Origin: CAYOMP01 sp964405075
GTDB lineage: Bacteria; Bacillota; Clostridia; Lachnospirales; Lachnospiraceae
Assembly: GCA_964405075.1 (NCBI GenBank)
Contig: CAYOMP010000022.1
Location: 1-27,279, forward strand
DNA: 27,279 bases
Reading direction: 5' to 3'
Part shown: positions 7,737 to 16,300 of the stretch, in pieces
Layout of the letters: each line of letters opens with the position of its first letter
How positions within the stretch are numbered: position 1 is the stretch's first letter
Translations under genes and position numbers: made by a program
Notes under the pieces: generated by a model
Told to the model about the DNA's origin: nothing
The model's database searches: none
What the model saw: the letters and a program-made list of their open reading frames with translations, nothing else

Positions 7737-7742
7737 TAAACA

Positions 7743-7766
7743 AAGAATGTGCCTCGGCACATTCTT
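7743..7766. terminator. Short strong hairpin
   Basis: AAGAATGTGC (7743-7752), loop CTCG, GCACATTCTT (7757-7766): ten perfect pairs. It has no long T run on either side, so a terminator role is weak; it directly abuts the LysR-box promoter and may be a remnant palindromic element. Confidence 0.4.
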
Positions 7767-7993
7767 GCGCCGCTTTTGTATTGCATTTTGCAACGTTCTA
7801 CTCCTGCAAAAGTATGCGCTTCTTCCCAGAGCATTTTATTTTCTATCAAATAAAAAACGTCTTCCGTCATTACATTAATAATGTGTAACTGTCCTTTATT
7901 GACCAGATATGTGGTTTGTCTTAAAATGAAAATTGTAATAAAGTTAATGTGAAGATTAGTCTAATCTAATTTATATATTTTTTATTTAGTTCT

Positions 7994-8022
7994 TGAAACT
8001 ATTTGCTTAGATAAAGTATCTA
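7994..8022 (+). promoter_or_regulatory. Candidate ECF-type autoregulated promoter of the sigma-factor operon
   Basis: TGAAAC at 7994-7999 followed after 16 bases by GTATCTA (8016-8022). TGAAAC is the -35 of SigV-type ECF promoters, and the -10 loosely resembles CGTCTA. Autoregulation is usual for this sigma class. No good housekeeping promoter is seen at the same place. Confidence 0.45.
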
Positions 8023-8057
8023 ATATTATAGAAAGACAATAAGGGAGGTGACAGGCC

Positions 8058-8588
8058 TTGCACTTTTTTTTCGAAAAGAAAGATAAAACAAACAAAACAT
8101 TAATAGAACAGCTAATTTTGAAAAATTATAATCAATATTACCGCTTAGCATATAGTTATGTACATAACGAATCAGATGCTTGTGATATTGTACAAACTGG
8201 AGCCTATAAGGCATTGAAAAGTAGTCACACACTAAAAAAGCCAGAATACGCTGAAACTTGGATATATCGTATTATGCTTAATGAATGCTTTTACTTCTTA
8301 AAGCAACCAAAATCGTTTTCTTATGAATATATGCAGGAAAATGGAGGTTTTGACTTAGAATACACAGAAGACAAGCATATAAACATAGACTTGCAAAGAG
8401 CTCTTGACTCACTTTCCGATAGGGATAAGGCAATCGTAATATTAAAGTATTTTGAGGATAAGACGCTAGAAGAGATTGCAGAAATTCTTAATGAAAATGT
8501 AAATACAGTGAAAAGCAGGTTGTATCGCAGTATGGGAAAACTTAGAAATGCTCTTTCAAGTGATAATATTCAAAATCCGCACAATTAA
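8058..8588 (+). CDS. ECF-family RNA polymerase sigma factor (SigV-like)
   Basis: A 176-residue group 4 sigma factor. The start is TTG at 8058, supported by GGGAGGTG (8043-8050) seven bases upstream; no ATG fits. Region 2 spans about residues 22-85 (YRLAYSYV, CDIVQTGAYKAL, ETWIYRIMLNEC), and region 4 about 112-165, with the HTH LEEIAEILNENVNTVKSRLYRSMGKL split over its two helices. It directs polymerase to ECF promoters once released by its anti-sigma factor. The RsiV-like gene begins 24 bases downstream, so this is a two-gene operon. The comparison to SigV of B. subtilis rests mainly on that partner. Confidence 0.92.
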   Translation: MHFFFEKKDKTNKTLIEQLILKNYNQYYRLAYSYVHNESDACDIVQTGAYKALKSSHTLKKPEYAETWIYRIMLNECFYFLKQPKSFSYEYMQENGGFDLEYTEDKHINIDLQRALDSLSDRDKAIVILKYFEDKTLEEIAEILNENVNTVKSRLYRSMGKLRNALSSDNIQNPHN

Positions 8589-8612
8589 GCAATGAAATAG
8601 GCAGGTGATAAT

Positions 8613-9545
8613 ATGGTTTACAATTTTTCTGAAAAAAATCAAGAGAATAATTTGGTCGAAAAAGAACTTCAATCTTTAAAAAATGAATATTATAAACAGG
8701 AAATGTCCGCAGAACAATTAGAAAAACTGCGACAAACAATGGAGGATGCAGATATGGCAAACAAAGATATTAATAGAAAAATTAAATTTGCAAAATATGC
8801 AACACTAGTCGCTGCTCTTGCCGCTACTTTTATAATTTTACCTAACACATCCAGTACAATAGCATACGCAATGGAACAGATACCTGTACTTGGACAACTG
8901 GTAAAGGTTGTAACATTTAGAGATTACAAATATGAATCTGAGCGTCATTTTGCTGATGTTGAGGTTCCTGAAATTGTTTTGGATGAACAAGTAGAAAATG
9001 TCGATACACAGGAAGTATTAGAACAATCTATAGATGAAATTAATGCAGAGATTCAAAGTATTACAGATGAAATTTTAATGCAATTTGAAACCTATCTAAA
9101 AGATGAAGAAGGTTATCAGGACATTAACGTAAAAAGTGAAGTATTAACTACAACAAAGGATTATTTCACACTAAAACTTCTTTGCTATCATGGTGCCGGC
9201 AGTGGATATCAGTGGAATTATTATTATACTGTAGACTTAACTACAGGAGAACGTCTGGCATTAAAAGATCTCTTTATTGAAGGTGCTGATTATATTACAC
9301 CAATCAGTGAAAATATTAAAGAGCAAATGCAAGAACAGATGTCTGCTGATGAAAATGTCCATTATTGGTTGAATGATGAAATTGAAGAGTGGAATTTTAA
9401 AACAATAACAGATGAAACATCCTTTTATATAAATGAAAAAGACAATGTTGTAATTGGATTTAATGAAGGAGATGTTGCTCCTATGTATATGGGTACTGTT
9501 GAATTTGAAATTCCAGCTAATGTATTAAGTGATATTAGAAAATAA
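8613..9545 (+). CDS. RsiV-like transmembrane anti-sigma factor (DUF3298-type extracellular domain)
   Basis: A 310-residue single-pass membrane protein, cytoplasm to outside. Residues 1-60 are charged and cytosolic, fitting a sigma-binding domain. The TM segment is at about 62-78, followed at once by SSTIAYA, an A-x-A signal peptidase-like site at A84-A86. In B. subtilis RsiV lysozyme binding exposes such a site to signal peptidase, starting the cascade that frees SigV; the same design is inferred here. The outer part has the RsiV/DUF3298 pattern: YYTVDLTTGERLALKDLF, FYINEKDNVVIGFNEGDVAP, and a final EIPANVL. The start at 8613 has AGGTGAT upstream. It is preceded by its cognate sigma gene and followed by a strong terminator. 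Confidence 0.85.
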   Translation: MVYNFSEKNQENNLVEKELQSLKNEYYKQEMSAEQLEKLRQTMEDADMANKDINRKIKFAKYATLVAALAATFIILPNTSSTIAYAMEQIPVLGQLVKVVTFRDYKYESERHFADVEVPEIVLDEQVENVDTQEVLEQSIDEINAEIQSITDEILMQFETYLKDEEGYQDINVKSEVLTTTKDYFTLKLLCYHGAGSGYQWNYYYTVDLTTGERLALKDLFIEGADYITPISENIKEQMQEQMSADENVHYWLNDEIEEWNFKTITDETSFYINEKDNVVIGFNEGDVAPMYMGTVEFEIPANVLSDIRK

Positions 9546-9577
9546 GTAAGAGCATTTTCTATAAATGATTAGAACAC

Positions 9578-9618
9578 GCACTTATTCAATAATGTTAAAG
9601 GTCAAAATGCATAAGTGC
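9578..9618 (+). repeat. Weak inverted repeat after the anti-sigma gene
   Basis: GCACTTAT (9578-9585) and ATAAGTGC (9611-9618), eight pairs with a 25-base loop. No T run follows directly. It may be a minor structure in the 3' untranslated region. Confidence 0.3.
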
Positions 9619-9666
9619 TTCATAAGTCTTTTGCAAGAATTATATGTTTTTTATTTCCTTTACCCC

Positions 9667-9699
9667 AAAAACCCCAGACACAAATTGTCTGGGGTTTTT
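9667..9699. terminator. Bidirectional rho-independent terminator
   Basis: AAAAACCCCAGACA (9667-9680), loop CAAAT, TGTCTGGGGTTTTT (9686-9699): a nine-pair GC-rich core with A and T tails on both sides. It lies between the convergent anti-sigma gene and MATE gene and should serve both. Confidence 0.95.
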
Positions 9700-9712
9700 C
9701 GAAGTATCGTAT

Positions 9713-11071
9713 TTATTTACTCAGCTTGTACATTGTAATTTTCCATTTTCCATAAAGGTATCTTCCTAAAAAACACATAATACGGAAAATCCAGTCAATA
9801 ACCATAGCTATCCACACTCCTATAGCTCCCATTCCAAACCTTACTCCAAGAATGTAGCTAAAACCAATACGGAACGCAAACATTGAAAATACAGAAATAA
9901 TCATAGGATATTTCACATCATTGCAGGCACGCAACATATTTGGAAGAACAAAGGATAACGGCCACATAAATATTGCTACACCATTATGTATCATAACAAG
10001 AATGTAAGCAAGTTCCATGGTCTCTTCCCCTAAACTATACAACGGTAAAATACGATTCAGATTCAGTAACATAGTAATGTTTATCGCAGCAGTTGCCACA
10101 TATGTAATTACCAACAGTTTTTTTGTATAATATTTTATCTGGTTTTGATCTTGTGCCCCAACACACCTTCCAATAACCGCAACCATTGCCAGATTCATTG
10201 CCTGACCTATGATACAACCCATACTGTCAAGGCTATTGGCAACACCATTTGCTGCAATCTGAATAGTTCCAAAACCTGAAATAATACTTACTACCAGAAC
10301 TCTTCCCAACTGGAATATTCCATTTTCAATACCACCAGGTATTCCAATATATAAAATTTTATGAATAATGCCTAAGTCCATCCTAAAAGGTTCTTTATCA
10401 AAATTAACATCATACTTTTGTCTTTTCATTAACACATATAGAATCAATCCCATAATAGCACGAGACACAAGGGAAGGAATAGCAACACCAGCCACGCCCA
10501 TATGCAAACCAAAAATACAAATGGCATTCCCTGCCACATTAATCACATTACCGATTACTGATACAATAAATGTTATATTCGTCTTTCCAATGGCACGAAA
10601 CAACGCCGCACATGAATTATAGATTCCAAGAAACGGAAAAGAAATTGCCGATATTACTAAGTATATCACTGCTGCTTGCATAACTTCTGCCTCAATTTTT
10701 CCAAAAAATAATCCCAGCAGTGCTTTTCTAATCAGAATAACCACTATCGCCACAAAGGTACTAAAAGTAAATACTGTAAACAGTACCTGTTTTGCAGCTT
10801 TGCATGCCTCCCTTTTTTTACCTGCTCCAAGGTTCTGGCTAACAACAACAGTCCCTCCTGTAGATAATGCAGATAACACACTAAATATCAACATATTCAC
10901 CATATCCACTAATGATACACCAGATACTGCTGCTTCTCCAACAGAAGATATCATCATAGTATCTGCCATACCTACCGTAATAGCCAATGCCTGTTCAAAA
11001 ATCAATGGAAGTATAAGTTTTCTCAAATCTGTATTAGAAAATAAATAATCACTTTTCTCTATAGTTTTCAC
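9713..11071 (-). CDS. MATE-family multidrug/toxin efflux transporter
   Basis: A 452-residue inner-membrane exporter with about 12 predicted TM segments in two similar halves. The N-terminus reads DLRKLILPLIFEQALAITVG, followed by ADTMMISSVGEAAVSGVSLVD, the typical MATE start; VVSQNLGAGKKREA and, in the second half, MVAVIGRCVGAQDQNQIK are the repeated QxxGAG-type loops. Family members expel cationic drugs or metabolites in exchange for Na+ or H+; the substrate is not predictable. The start is GTG at 11071 with only a weak AAGAAG-like site. The gene stands alone and ends at the shared terminator at 9667-9699. Confidence 0.93.
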   Translation of the reverse strand: MKTIEKSDYLFSNTDLRKLILPLIFEQALAITVGMADTMMISSVGEAAVSGVSLVDMVNMLIFSVLSALSTGGTVVVSQNLGAGKKREACKAAKQVLFTVFTFSTFVAIVVILIRKALLGLFFGKIEAEVMQAAVIYLVISAISFPFLGIYNSCAALFRAIGKTNITFIVSVIGNVINVAGNAICIFGLHMGVAGVAIPSLVSRAIMGLILYVLMKRQKYDVNFDKEPFRMDLGIIHKILYIGIPGGIENGIFQLGRVLVVSIISGFGTIQIAANGVANSLDSMGCIIGQAMNLAMVAVIGRCVGAQDQNQIKYYTKKLLVITYVATAAINITMLLNLNRILPLYSLGEETMELAYILVMIHNGVAIFMWPLSFVLPNMLRACNDVKYPMIISVFSMFAFRIGFSYILGVRFGMGAIGVWIAMVIDWIFRIMCFLGRYLYGKWKITMYKLSK

Positions 11072-11169
11072 TGTATTTTCACTTCTTTTCCTAATGTTTT
11101 ATAAAATCTTTGGATTTTCAATGATGTAAAATTATCTTTCCCAATTAATTTAATTCTATAATTTAATGT

Positions 11170-11859
11170 CTACTTTTCTGTGGAACTCGTAGAGTTTTTT
11201 TTCTCTTCTTCTCTTTCATTCCTCATTTTCTCATGCTTCTTTCTGTTAGCTGCATCTAGTGCTGCCCCCAGACATAGACCTATTCCCATTCCAAGGCACA
11301 TTCCAATAGACATATTATCTGATGAAGAACCCAAAGACAAACCAATACTCAATCCGAAACACATATAGATTGGCATCCATACAGATTCTGTCTTCTCTAG
11401 TACAAAGCGCGGTCCTTCCTCGCCCATGCCATCTGGTTGGAATGCCAGTTTTTCCAGTATACGCTTAGATGCAAGATTATCAGGAGCTGTCTCTGCTTCA
11501 ACAAAATAAACTCCTTCCTGAGTAAATGCCCACTCAATAAGTGCTTTTGCAGCCTCTGTAGCATAACCCTTGCCTGTGTATTTTTCTAACATTCCGTAAC
11601 CTATTTCCACGCTGTGCCCTCTTGCAGGCCCTTTAAAACACATATCTCCAATGAAGTCACCATTTTCTTTTAAACAAACTTTCCATGCGGTATACCATAA
11701 GCGTTCCTCTGGTTCTTTTGCACTTCCATCCAACATCTCCTGATATGCCTGCTTTAGTTCCTCATCAGTAGTTTTTTGAATCAATTGCTTCATCTCCTCA
11801 TCTGACATAGGAGCAATCAACAATCTTTTTGTCTTGAGTTGTATTTCTTTTTTTGCCAT
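11170..11859 (-). CDS. GNAT acetyltransferase (RimJ/RimL-like) with C-terminal glycine-rich membrane segment
   Basis: A 229-residue protein. Residues 8-155 are a GNAT domain: KTKRLLIAPM at the start, acetyl-CoA motif A in EKYTGKGYATEAA (92-104), and PDNLASKRILEKLAF (127-140). Proteins of this class acetylate N-termini, amino sugars or small amines. Residues 162-203 are unusual: two hydrophobic stretches with regularly spaced glycines (FGLSIGLSLG, IGMCLGMGIGLCLG), like a glycine zipper, ending in a very charged tail (KKHEKMRNEREEEKK). This suggests membrane anchoring. The start at 11859 has GGGGAGGAG upstream. The gene is monocistronic as far as can be seen. Confidence 0.85.
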   Translation of the reverse strand: MAKKEIQLKTKRLLIAPMSDEEMKQLIQKTTDEELKQAYQEMLDGSAKEPEERLWYTAWKVCLKENGDFIGDMCFKGPARGHSVEIGYGMLEKYTGKGYATEAAKALIEWAFTQEGVYFVEAETAPDNLASKRILEKLAFQPDGMGEEGPRFVLEKTESVWMPIYMCFGLSIGLSLGSSSDNMSIGMCLGMGIGLCLGAALDAANRKKHEKMRNEREEEKKNSTSSTEK

Positions 11860-11903
11860 TTTTTCTCCTCCCCTTTTATCTAAAACATCAAATTTCCAAT
11901 AAT

Positions 11904-12000
11904 TTACTCCCCCATCTTTTCCAATGTATCTTTACGAATCTCTTCTCTTAATTCTTTCAGATATTCAGAAAAATCAACCTTGTCATTTGCATTTGCTAAG
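11904..12000 (-). pseudogene. C-terminal gene remnant
   Basis: An open stretch ending at a TAA (11904-11906) encodes NANDKVDFSEYLKELREE followed by IRKDTLEKMGE, a plausible helical protein C-terminus with no start of its own. Upstream it runs into the GC-rich patch of the next entry in a different frame. It may be the end of the gene interrupted there. Family not recognised. Confidence 0.4.
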
Positions 12001-12569
12001 CAAAATTATTGTTTCTGCGGTTCGCTGTTTCCTCTCTGGCTTCGTACTTTGTACTCGCCAATCGCGGACAGCTATCGCATGGTCCTCCGTAACTACTCTC
12101 ACTTCGCTTACACTCGTGACAGTAGAATCAAGGTCGAGATTATCTCGATGCAATGGATTGATACACGCATCTTGCCCTTTTATAAAATTACAAAACCGCG
12201 CCTCAATTCCTATGCTTTTCCAAAATTCCTTACTAGAATTTCCATCTATGTTTGTTTTAAAAACATTAAACGCAATAGTTTTTTATTCATTGAGAAAATA
12301 ACCATTTTGAGGTCTTTATGCAATTCCTCGGCCAACCTATATTTAATGTCTTCTAATAGGGCTGCTAACATCTTTTCTTTGTATATATTACCTGGGTTTG
12401 TTCCCTTACCTATTCTCCGAAATTGATGCCATCATAACTTCTCTATCCCAGAATAATACTCGTGTTTAGCCCTATCACTAATACACAAATTATTTATCTT
12501 GTCTTTCCATTCCTGATTTATCCAAAATCTATAAACAAGCCCTACAAAAGAAGAAGACAATGGCAACAT
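11983..12569 (-). pseudogene. Decayed reading frame of unknown family, with a GC-rich patch at its 3' end
   Basis: Read on the minus strand from an ATG at 12569, a coding-like frame (LVYRFWINQEWKDKINN, HEYYSGIEKL) meets an in-frame TGA, continues in the same frame as WHQFRRIGKG, NIYKEKMLAALLEDIKYRL and LKMVIFSMNKK, then needs one extra base in a run of six A near 12280 to go on as TIAFNVFKTNIDG and FWKSIGIEARFCNFIKG. So at least one stop and one frameshift break it. The last about 135 bases (11999-12135) are clearly more GC-rich and encode STVTSVSEVRVVTEDHAIAV in the same frame; this patch may be a separate inserted repeat. I do not recognise the family. Confidence 0.45.
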
Positions 12570-12577
12570 CTAAATGT

Positions 12578-12808
12578 TTAAACCAGAAGCATACCCCAAA
12601 ATTTGCATCCTGACTTAAACGATAGTGATGCAGCACTAAATCTAAAGAAAGAATTGTGCACTTTCTTATATACATCAACATTTGTCTCTTCTGTATAATT
12701 AAAACCATCAACATAGTTTCCTTTTATCATTTTTTGAATTTTCTTATGAAATTCAGGCAGAAATTCTTTTGGAAGTATATCTACAATTTCAATAGCTTCT
12801 ACTTTCAT
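12578..12808 (-). CDS. Small ORF of unknown function, possibly a decayed gene
   Basis: Encodes 76 residues starting MKVEAIEIVDILPKEFLPEF and a basic helical section KKIQKMIKGNYVDGF. The ATG at 12808 lies inside the end of the preceding ORF, overlapping it by 20 bases, which suggests coupling. The last 20 residues (FRFSAASLSFKSGCKFWG) look unlike the first part and may come from a frameshift. It is the last intact ORF downstream of the restriction operon. No family recognised. Confidence 0.45.
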   Translation of the reverse strand: MKVEAIEIVDILPKEFLPEFHKKIQKMIKGNYVDGFNYTEETNVDVYKKVHNSFFRFSAASLSFKSGCKFWGMLLV

Positions 12809-13013
12809 AGCTGTTCGAATTCAACATAAACTCTTCTGATTGCTTCTCACGGAAGATTCTCTTATATACATTTCTATGTTTAAGATACTTTTCTCGTAAG
12901 GCAATCATGATTTTATGTTTAGCAGGCAGAGCATCATTTCTATGAATCGGGTTTGTTACCTTTATTCCAAATTCTTGATAGAATTCATCTAAGTCAACTT
13001 GCACATCATACAT
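12789..13013 (-). CDS. Small ORF of unknown function downstream of the YdbC-like gene
   Basis: From the ATG at 13013 the protein has 74 residues (MYDVQVDLDEFYQEFGIKV, then a basic helical stretch KHKIMIALREKYLKHRNVYKRIF). The frame is open to 13037 through a TTG, and AAAGGA lies just inside that extension, so the exact start is uncertain. It follows the YdbC-like gene closely and overlaps the next ORF by 20 bases, consistent with the tail of the same operon. No recognisable domain. Confidence 0.5.
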   Translation of the reverse strand: MYDVQVDLDEFYQEFGIKVTNPIHRNDALPAKHKIMIALREKYLKHRNVYKRIFREKQSEEFMLNSNSYESRSY

Positions 13014-13049
13014 ATACTGCAAATCACATCCTTTCAAAATTTCAAACTA

Positions 13050-13274
13050 TTACTCTGTGATTTTGCCAAGTATCTTATGAAGTGCTTTAGCTTCTTCCTC
13101 ACTGAGCGTAACACCTTTCCCCATCTTCTCATGCTCAGGTGCCCAATCTCGAATATCATACTTTGGAGCTCCACCATTCCATGAAATGAGATTCAGTTCT
13201 TTCGTCCACCCCTTTGCACTTTCTGAGAGTACTCCCAGCTCTTCTATAATTTCATATTTAATTTCTCCAGCCAT
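13050..13274 (-). CDS. YdbC/PC4-like single-stranded nucleic-acid-binding protein
   Basis: A 74-residue protein; the start at 13274 (MAGEIKYEI) follows AAGGAAGG, while an upstream in-frame codon at 13292 lacks a site. The sequence EIIEELGVLSESAKGWTKEL, then SWNGGAPKYDIRDWAP and GVTLSEEEAKALHKIL is the YdbC pattern, bacterial relatives of the eukaryotic PC4 (p15) coactivator that bind single-stranded DNA as dimers. Its place directly after the restriction subunit suggests it works with, or hitch-hikes on, the DNA-processing operon. A role in processing single-stranded DNA is an inference. Confidence 0.85.
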   Translation of the reverse strand: MAGEIKYEIIEELGVLSESAKGWTKELNLISWNGGAPKYDIRDWAPEHEKMGKGVTLSEEEAKALHKILGKITE

Positions 13275-13314
13275 AATTACCCTTCCTTTCAAATACTATG
13301 TACCACTTGCCTAC

Positions 13315-16300
13315 CTACTTCTCAATACTATTCATGATATTAAGCAGACTCTGGTAACTATCTACATCATGGTACACAACATTCTCTGTAGAAATCTCAT
13401 TAAACAGCTTTCTTGCACAGGAAATCTTAGCTTTCTCTATCGGTCTAAGTTCCAGGCTTTCCATTGTACCTTTGGTCTCTGCTATAAAGTAAATATGCTT
13501 AACTGTACCTTCATAGAATGCAATCGCCCAGTCAGGTGAATAATTGCCAACAGGTGTTGGAATAGAAAATCCTTTCGGTAATTTCGCATATACACATACT
13601 TCTTTTGCTCCATCAAGTTCTTCTGCAAATCTACGTTCCACACTCTTCTCTGCGGTGCCATCAGTAAATACATAATCCTGAATATGCTTTTCGGCCCTAT
13701 ATGCCTTATCAAAGCTTGCGTGCTTCTCTGCTGTAAAGATTGAGCTGTCGTACTTGCCTTCAATCTCGTCATATGAAATATGCTCCACAATCATAGTAGC
13801 CTTCTGTTCTTTAATGAGCCTAATAACCTTTGTAATAAATTCCTCTGGATTATTTTTAAACATTGCAAACTTAATCGGACTGATACCCTGTAAAATGGCT
13901 GCAACAGTCTTTCTTGTAAGCACAGTACCTTCCGCAATCTTACCAATCAAGTCATACTTAATCTGGCTGGTTTCAGAATGCTTAAGTGTAGTTGTACTGG
14001 ATTTCGCTTCATAGAAGGAATTGCTTTCTCTTACCATGTTAGCATTCATGACATCACGCTGTTCAGACTTAGATACCGTATACTGTAACTGCGATACAAA
14101 CAGTTCCTCGTCAATCTGTTCTATAGCTTTCTTAATAAGTTCATTACTATCAAAGTCAACCGTGTATGCATATTTATGATTGATATAATTCCATAATGTC
14201 TGGAATTCTTTCTTGGCAAAGTTTTCATTCAAATCATTGCTTGGAACCGTTGTCTCATTACCATTACCAATCATTTCTTCCAGAATCTTATCATTAAAGA
14301 TACTCTGAACAAGCTTATGAATACCTTCTGTCATCGGCTTCAATTCTTCCGCAAGTGGAGCCAAAACATTATTTTCTAAGTCAGCACGATACTGCTCTGT
14401 GATGTGCTCATTATCATCAATGTAATCATTCTTAAGCAGATATCTGTAAATTGCTGTAGCCTGCTGGTCTGATATTTTATGTGGAATACCATCCACCTGT
14501 ACCGTCTTACCAACAAAGTATTCCTTGGATGCTTTGGTCGGTCTGTCGTAAAGAACTTCTTTAATTTGTCTCTGTAAATCGGTAACAAAATCCTTATAAC
14601 TTTCACTGGCAACAACTGTAAGCTTATTTACCTTATGTACCAGGTCTTTTCCAAGGCTCTGCTCATCCATACGGAAACCTTCCTGATTTACACATAAACG
14701 AAGACCACGACCTACTTCCTGTCTCTTCATCGTGGTACTGTCACTGTGCTTAAGGGTACAGATTTGGAACACATTTGGATTATCCCAGCCTTCTCTTAAA
14801 GCAGAGTGAGAAAAAATAAATCTGGTAGGCTCGCTGAAACTAAGTAGTCTCTCTTTATTCTTAAGAATTAAGTCGTATGCTGAAATATCATCTGAAAAAT
14901 CGGAGCCTCTCTTGATAGTGCTGTTTACAGCTCGCCCTTTCTTATCAATGCTAAAGTAACCTTTATGAGTTGTCTCTACTTCAATAGCTTTCAAATATTT
15001 CTGGTATGGCGTATCAAATATCGTAATATAATTGTTTACCACATCACGGTATTCTTCCTCAAACATCTGACCATACTCGCCAAGCAGCTCTTCGCCATCT
15101 TCATCATACATACGATATTTCGCAACCTCATCAATGAAAAACAGAGATAAAGTCTTAATGCCTCGATTAAATAATTCTTCTTCTTTCTCCATATGGGAAA
15201 TAATTGTCTCACGAATTTGGATTCTTCTCATATCCTTTTCAGAAACATCACCTACCACATCACCCTTACGAATCACTTCTCCATTGGTAAAGGTAACAGA
15301 ACCAGTAATCGGGTCAATTTCAGAAATACGATATCCCTTATACTGCTCCATGTTCTTTGATAACTCATACAGGTTATCATCCACACCAAGAATTCTCATT
15401 TCTCGGTTTATGGATTTATCGTACTTAACCTCGAACTCAATACGTGCTCTCGGCGGATGCTTCGGCGAAACAATGATACTCTCCAGATACAGATACTTAT
15501 CTGTACCTCTAAAATTCTTCACCTGAAATCCTTTTACTTCAATTCTCTTAACCAATCTCTGATTGTACGCATCTACAGCATCCAACGCATACACTAAATT
15601 ATGATGCTCTTTATGTGTAGCCGAGTAATTTAGGCAGAACAATGGATTAAAATTCTGTAATGCCTTCTGTGTTGCATCACCGCCCATTTTCTGCGGTTCG
15701 TCCAAAATAATAATCGGATTATTAGCCTTAACAACATCAATCGGTCTTCTGCTACCGAATTCATCTCTCTTGTCGTATATAATACGTGCTTCTTTGCTCT
15801 TACCACCTTCCTTCATAGAAGTGTTAAAAGCCTGCATATTGATAATCATAACATTGATACCTGAATTGCTTGAAAATGCATCCAGCTGATTCAGATTACT
15901 ACTGTTATACACAAAGAAGCGAACCTTCTTACCATACTGCTCCATAAAGTGGTCCTGTGTAATCTCAAATGACTTCTTTACACCTTCTCGGATAGCAATA
16001 GATGGTACAACCACGATAAACTTCGACCAGCCATAATGCTTATTCAGTTCGTACATAGTTTTTATATACACATAAGTCTTACCAGTACCAGTCTCCATCT
16101 CCACATCAAGCGAACATCTACCCAGATTGTTAATTAGCTTGTCCGATAGCTTTACATTATTGTTCTGCTGTATTTCTCTGATATTAGCCAATAATGCTGC
16201 ATCAGGTAATGCAATCACTTCATTCTTAAATCCCGCATCATCAAAATCATCAGTAAAATTCAGCTCCTGCTGTTCAAACATAGAGTCCAAAAAAGACATC

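Larger units (their letters stand above)
7420..8057. other. Intergenic region between hydrolase and sigma-factor genes
   Basis: This 0.64-kb stretch between divergent genes holds the possible microprotein at 7416-7508, the LysR-box promoter at 7693-7736, a 10-bp hairpin at 7743-7766 and the sigma-gene promoter near 7994-8022. A short palindrome AGATTAG-T-CTAATCT is at 7953-7967. No further gene is evident in about 7770-7990; a somewhat GC-rich patch at 7750-7830 resembles degraded sequence. Confidence 0.6.

Noticed and set aside
11980..12426. Plus-strand ORF of 148 codons
   Set aside because: No ribosome site, low-complexity hydrophobic product, and the opposite strand reads as a more protein-like (though broken) frame in the same place.
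12529..12714. Minus-strand ORF of 61 codons overlapping the small ORF at 12578-12808
   Set aside because: Different frame of the same stretch, no ribosome site and no protein-like composition; at most it shows the end of a frame lost by mutation.
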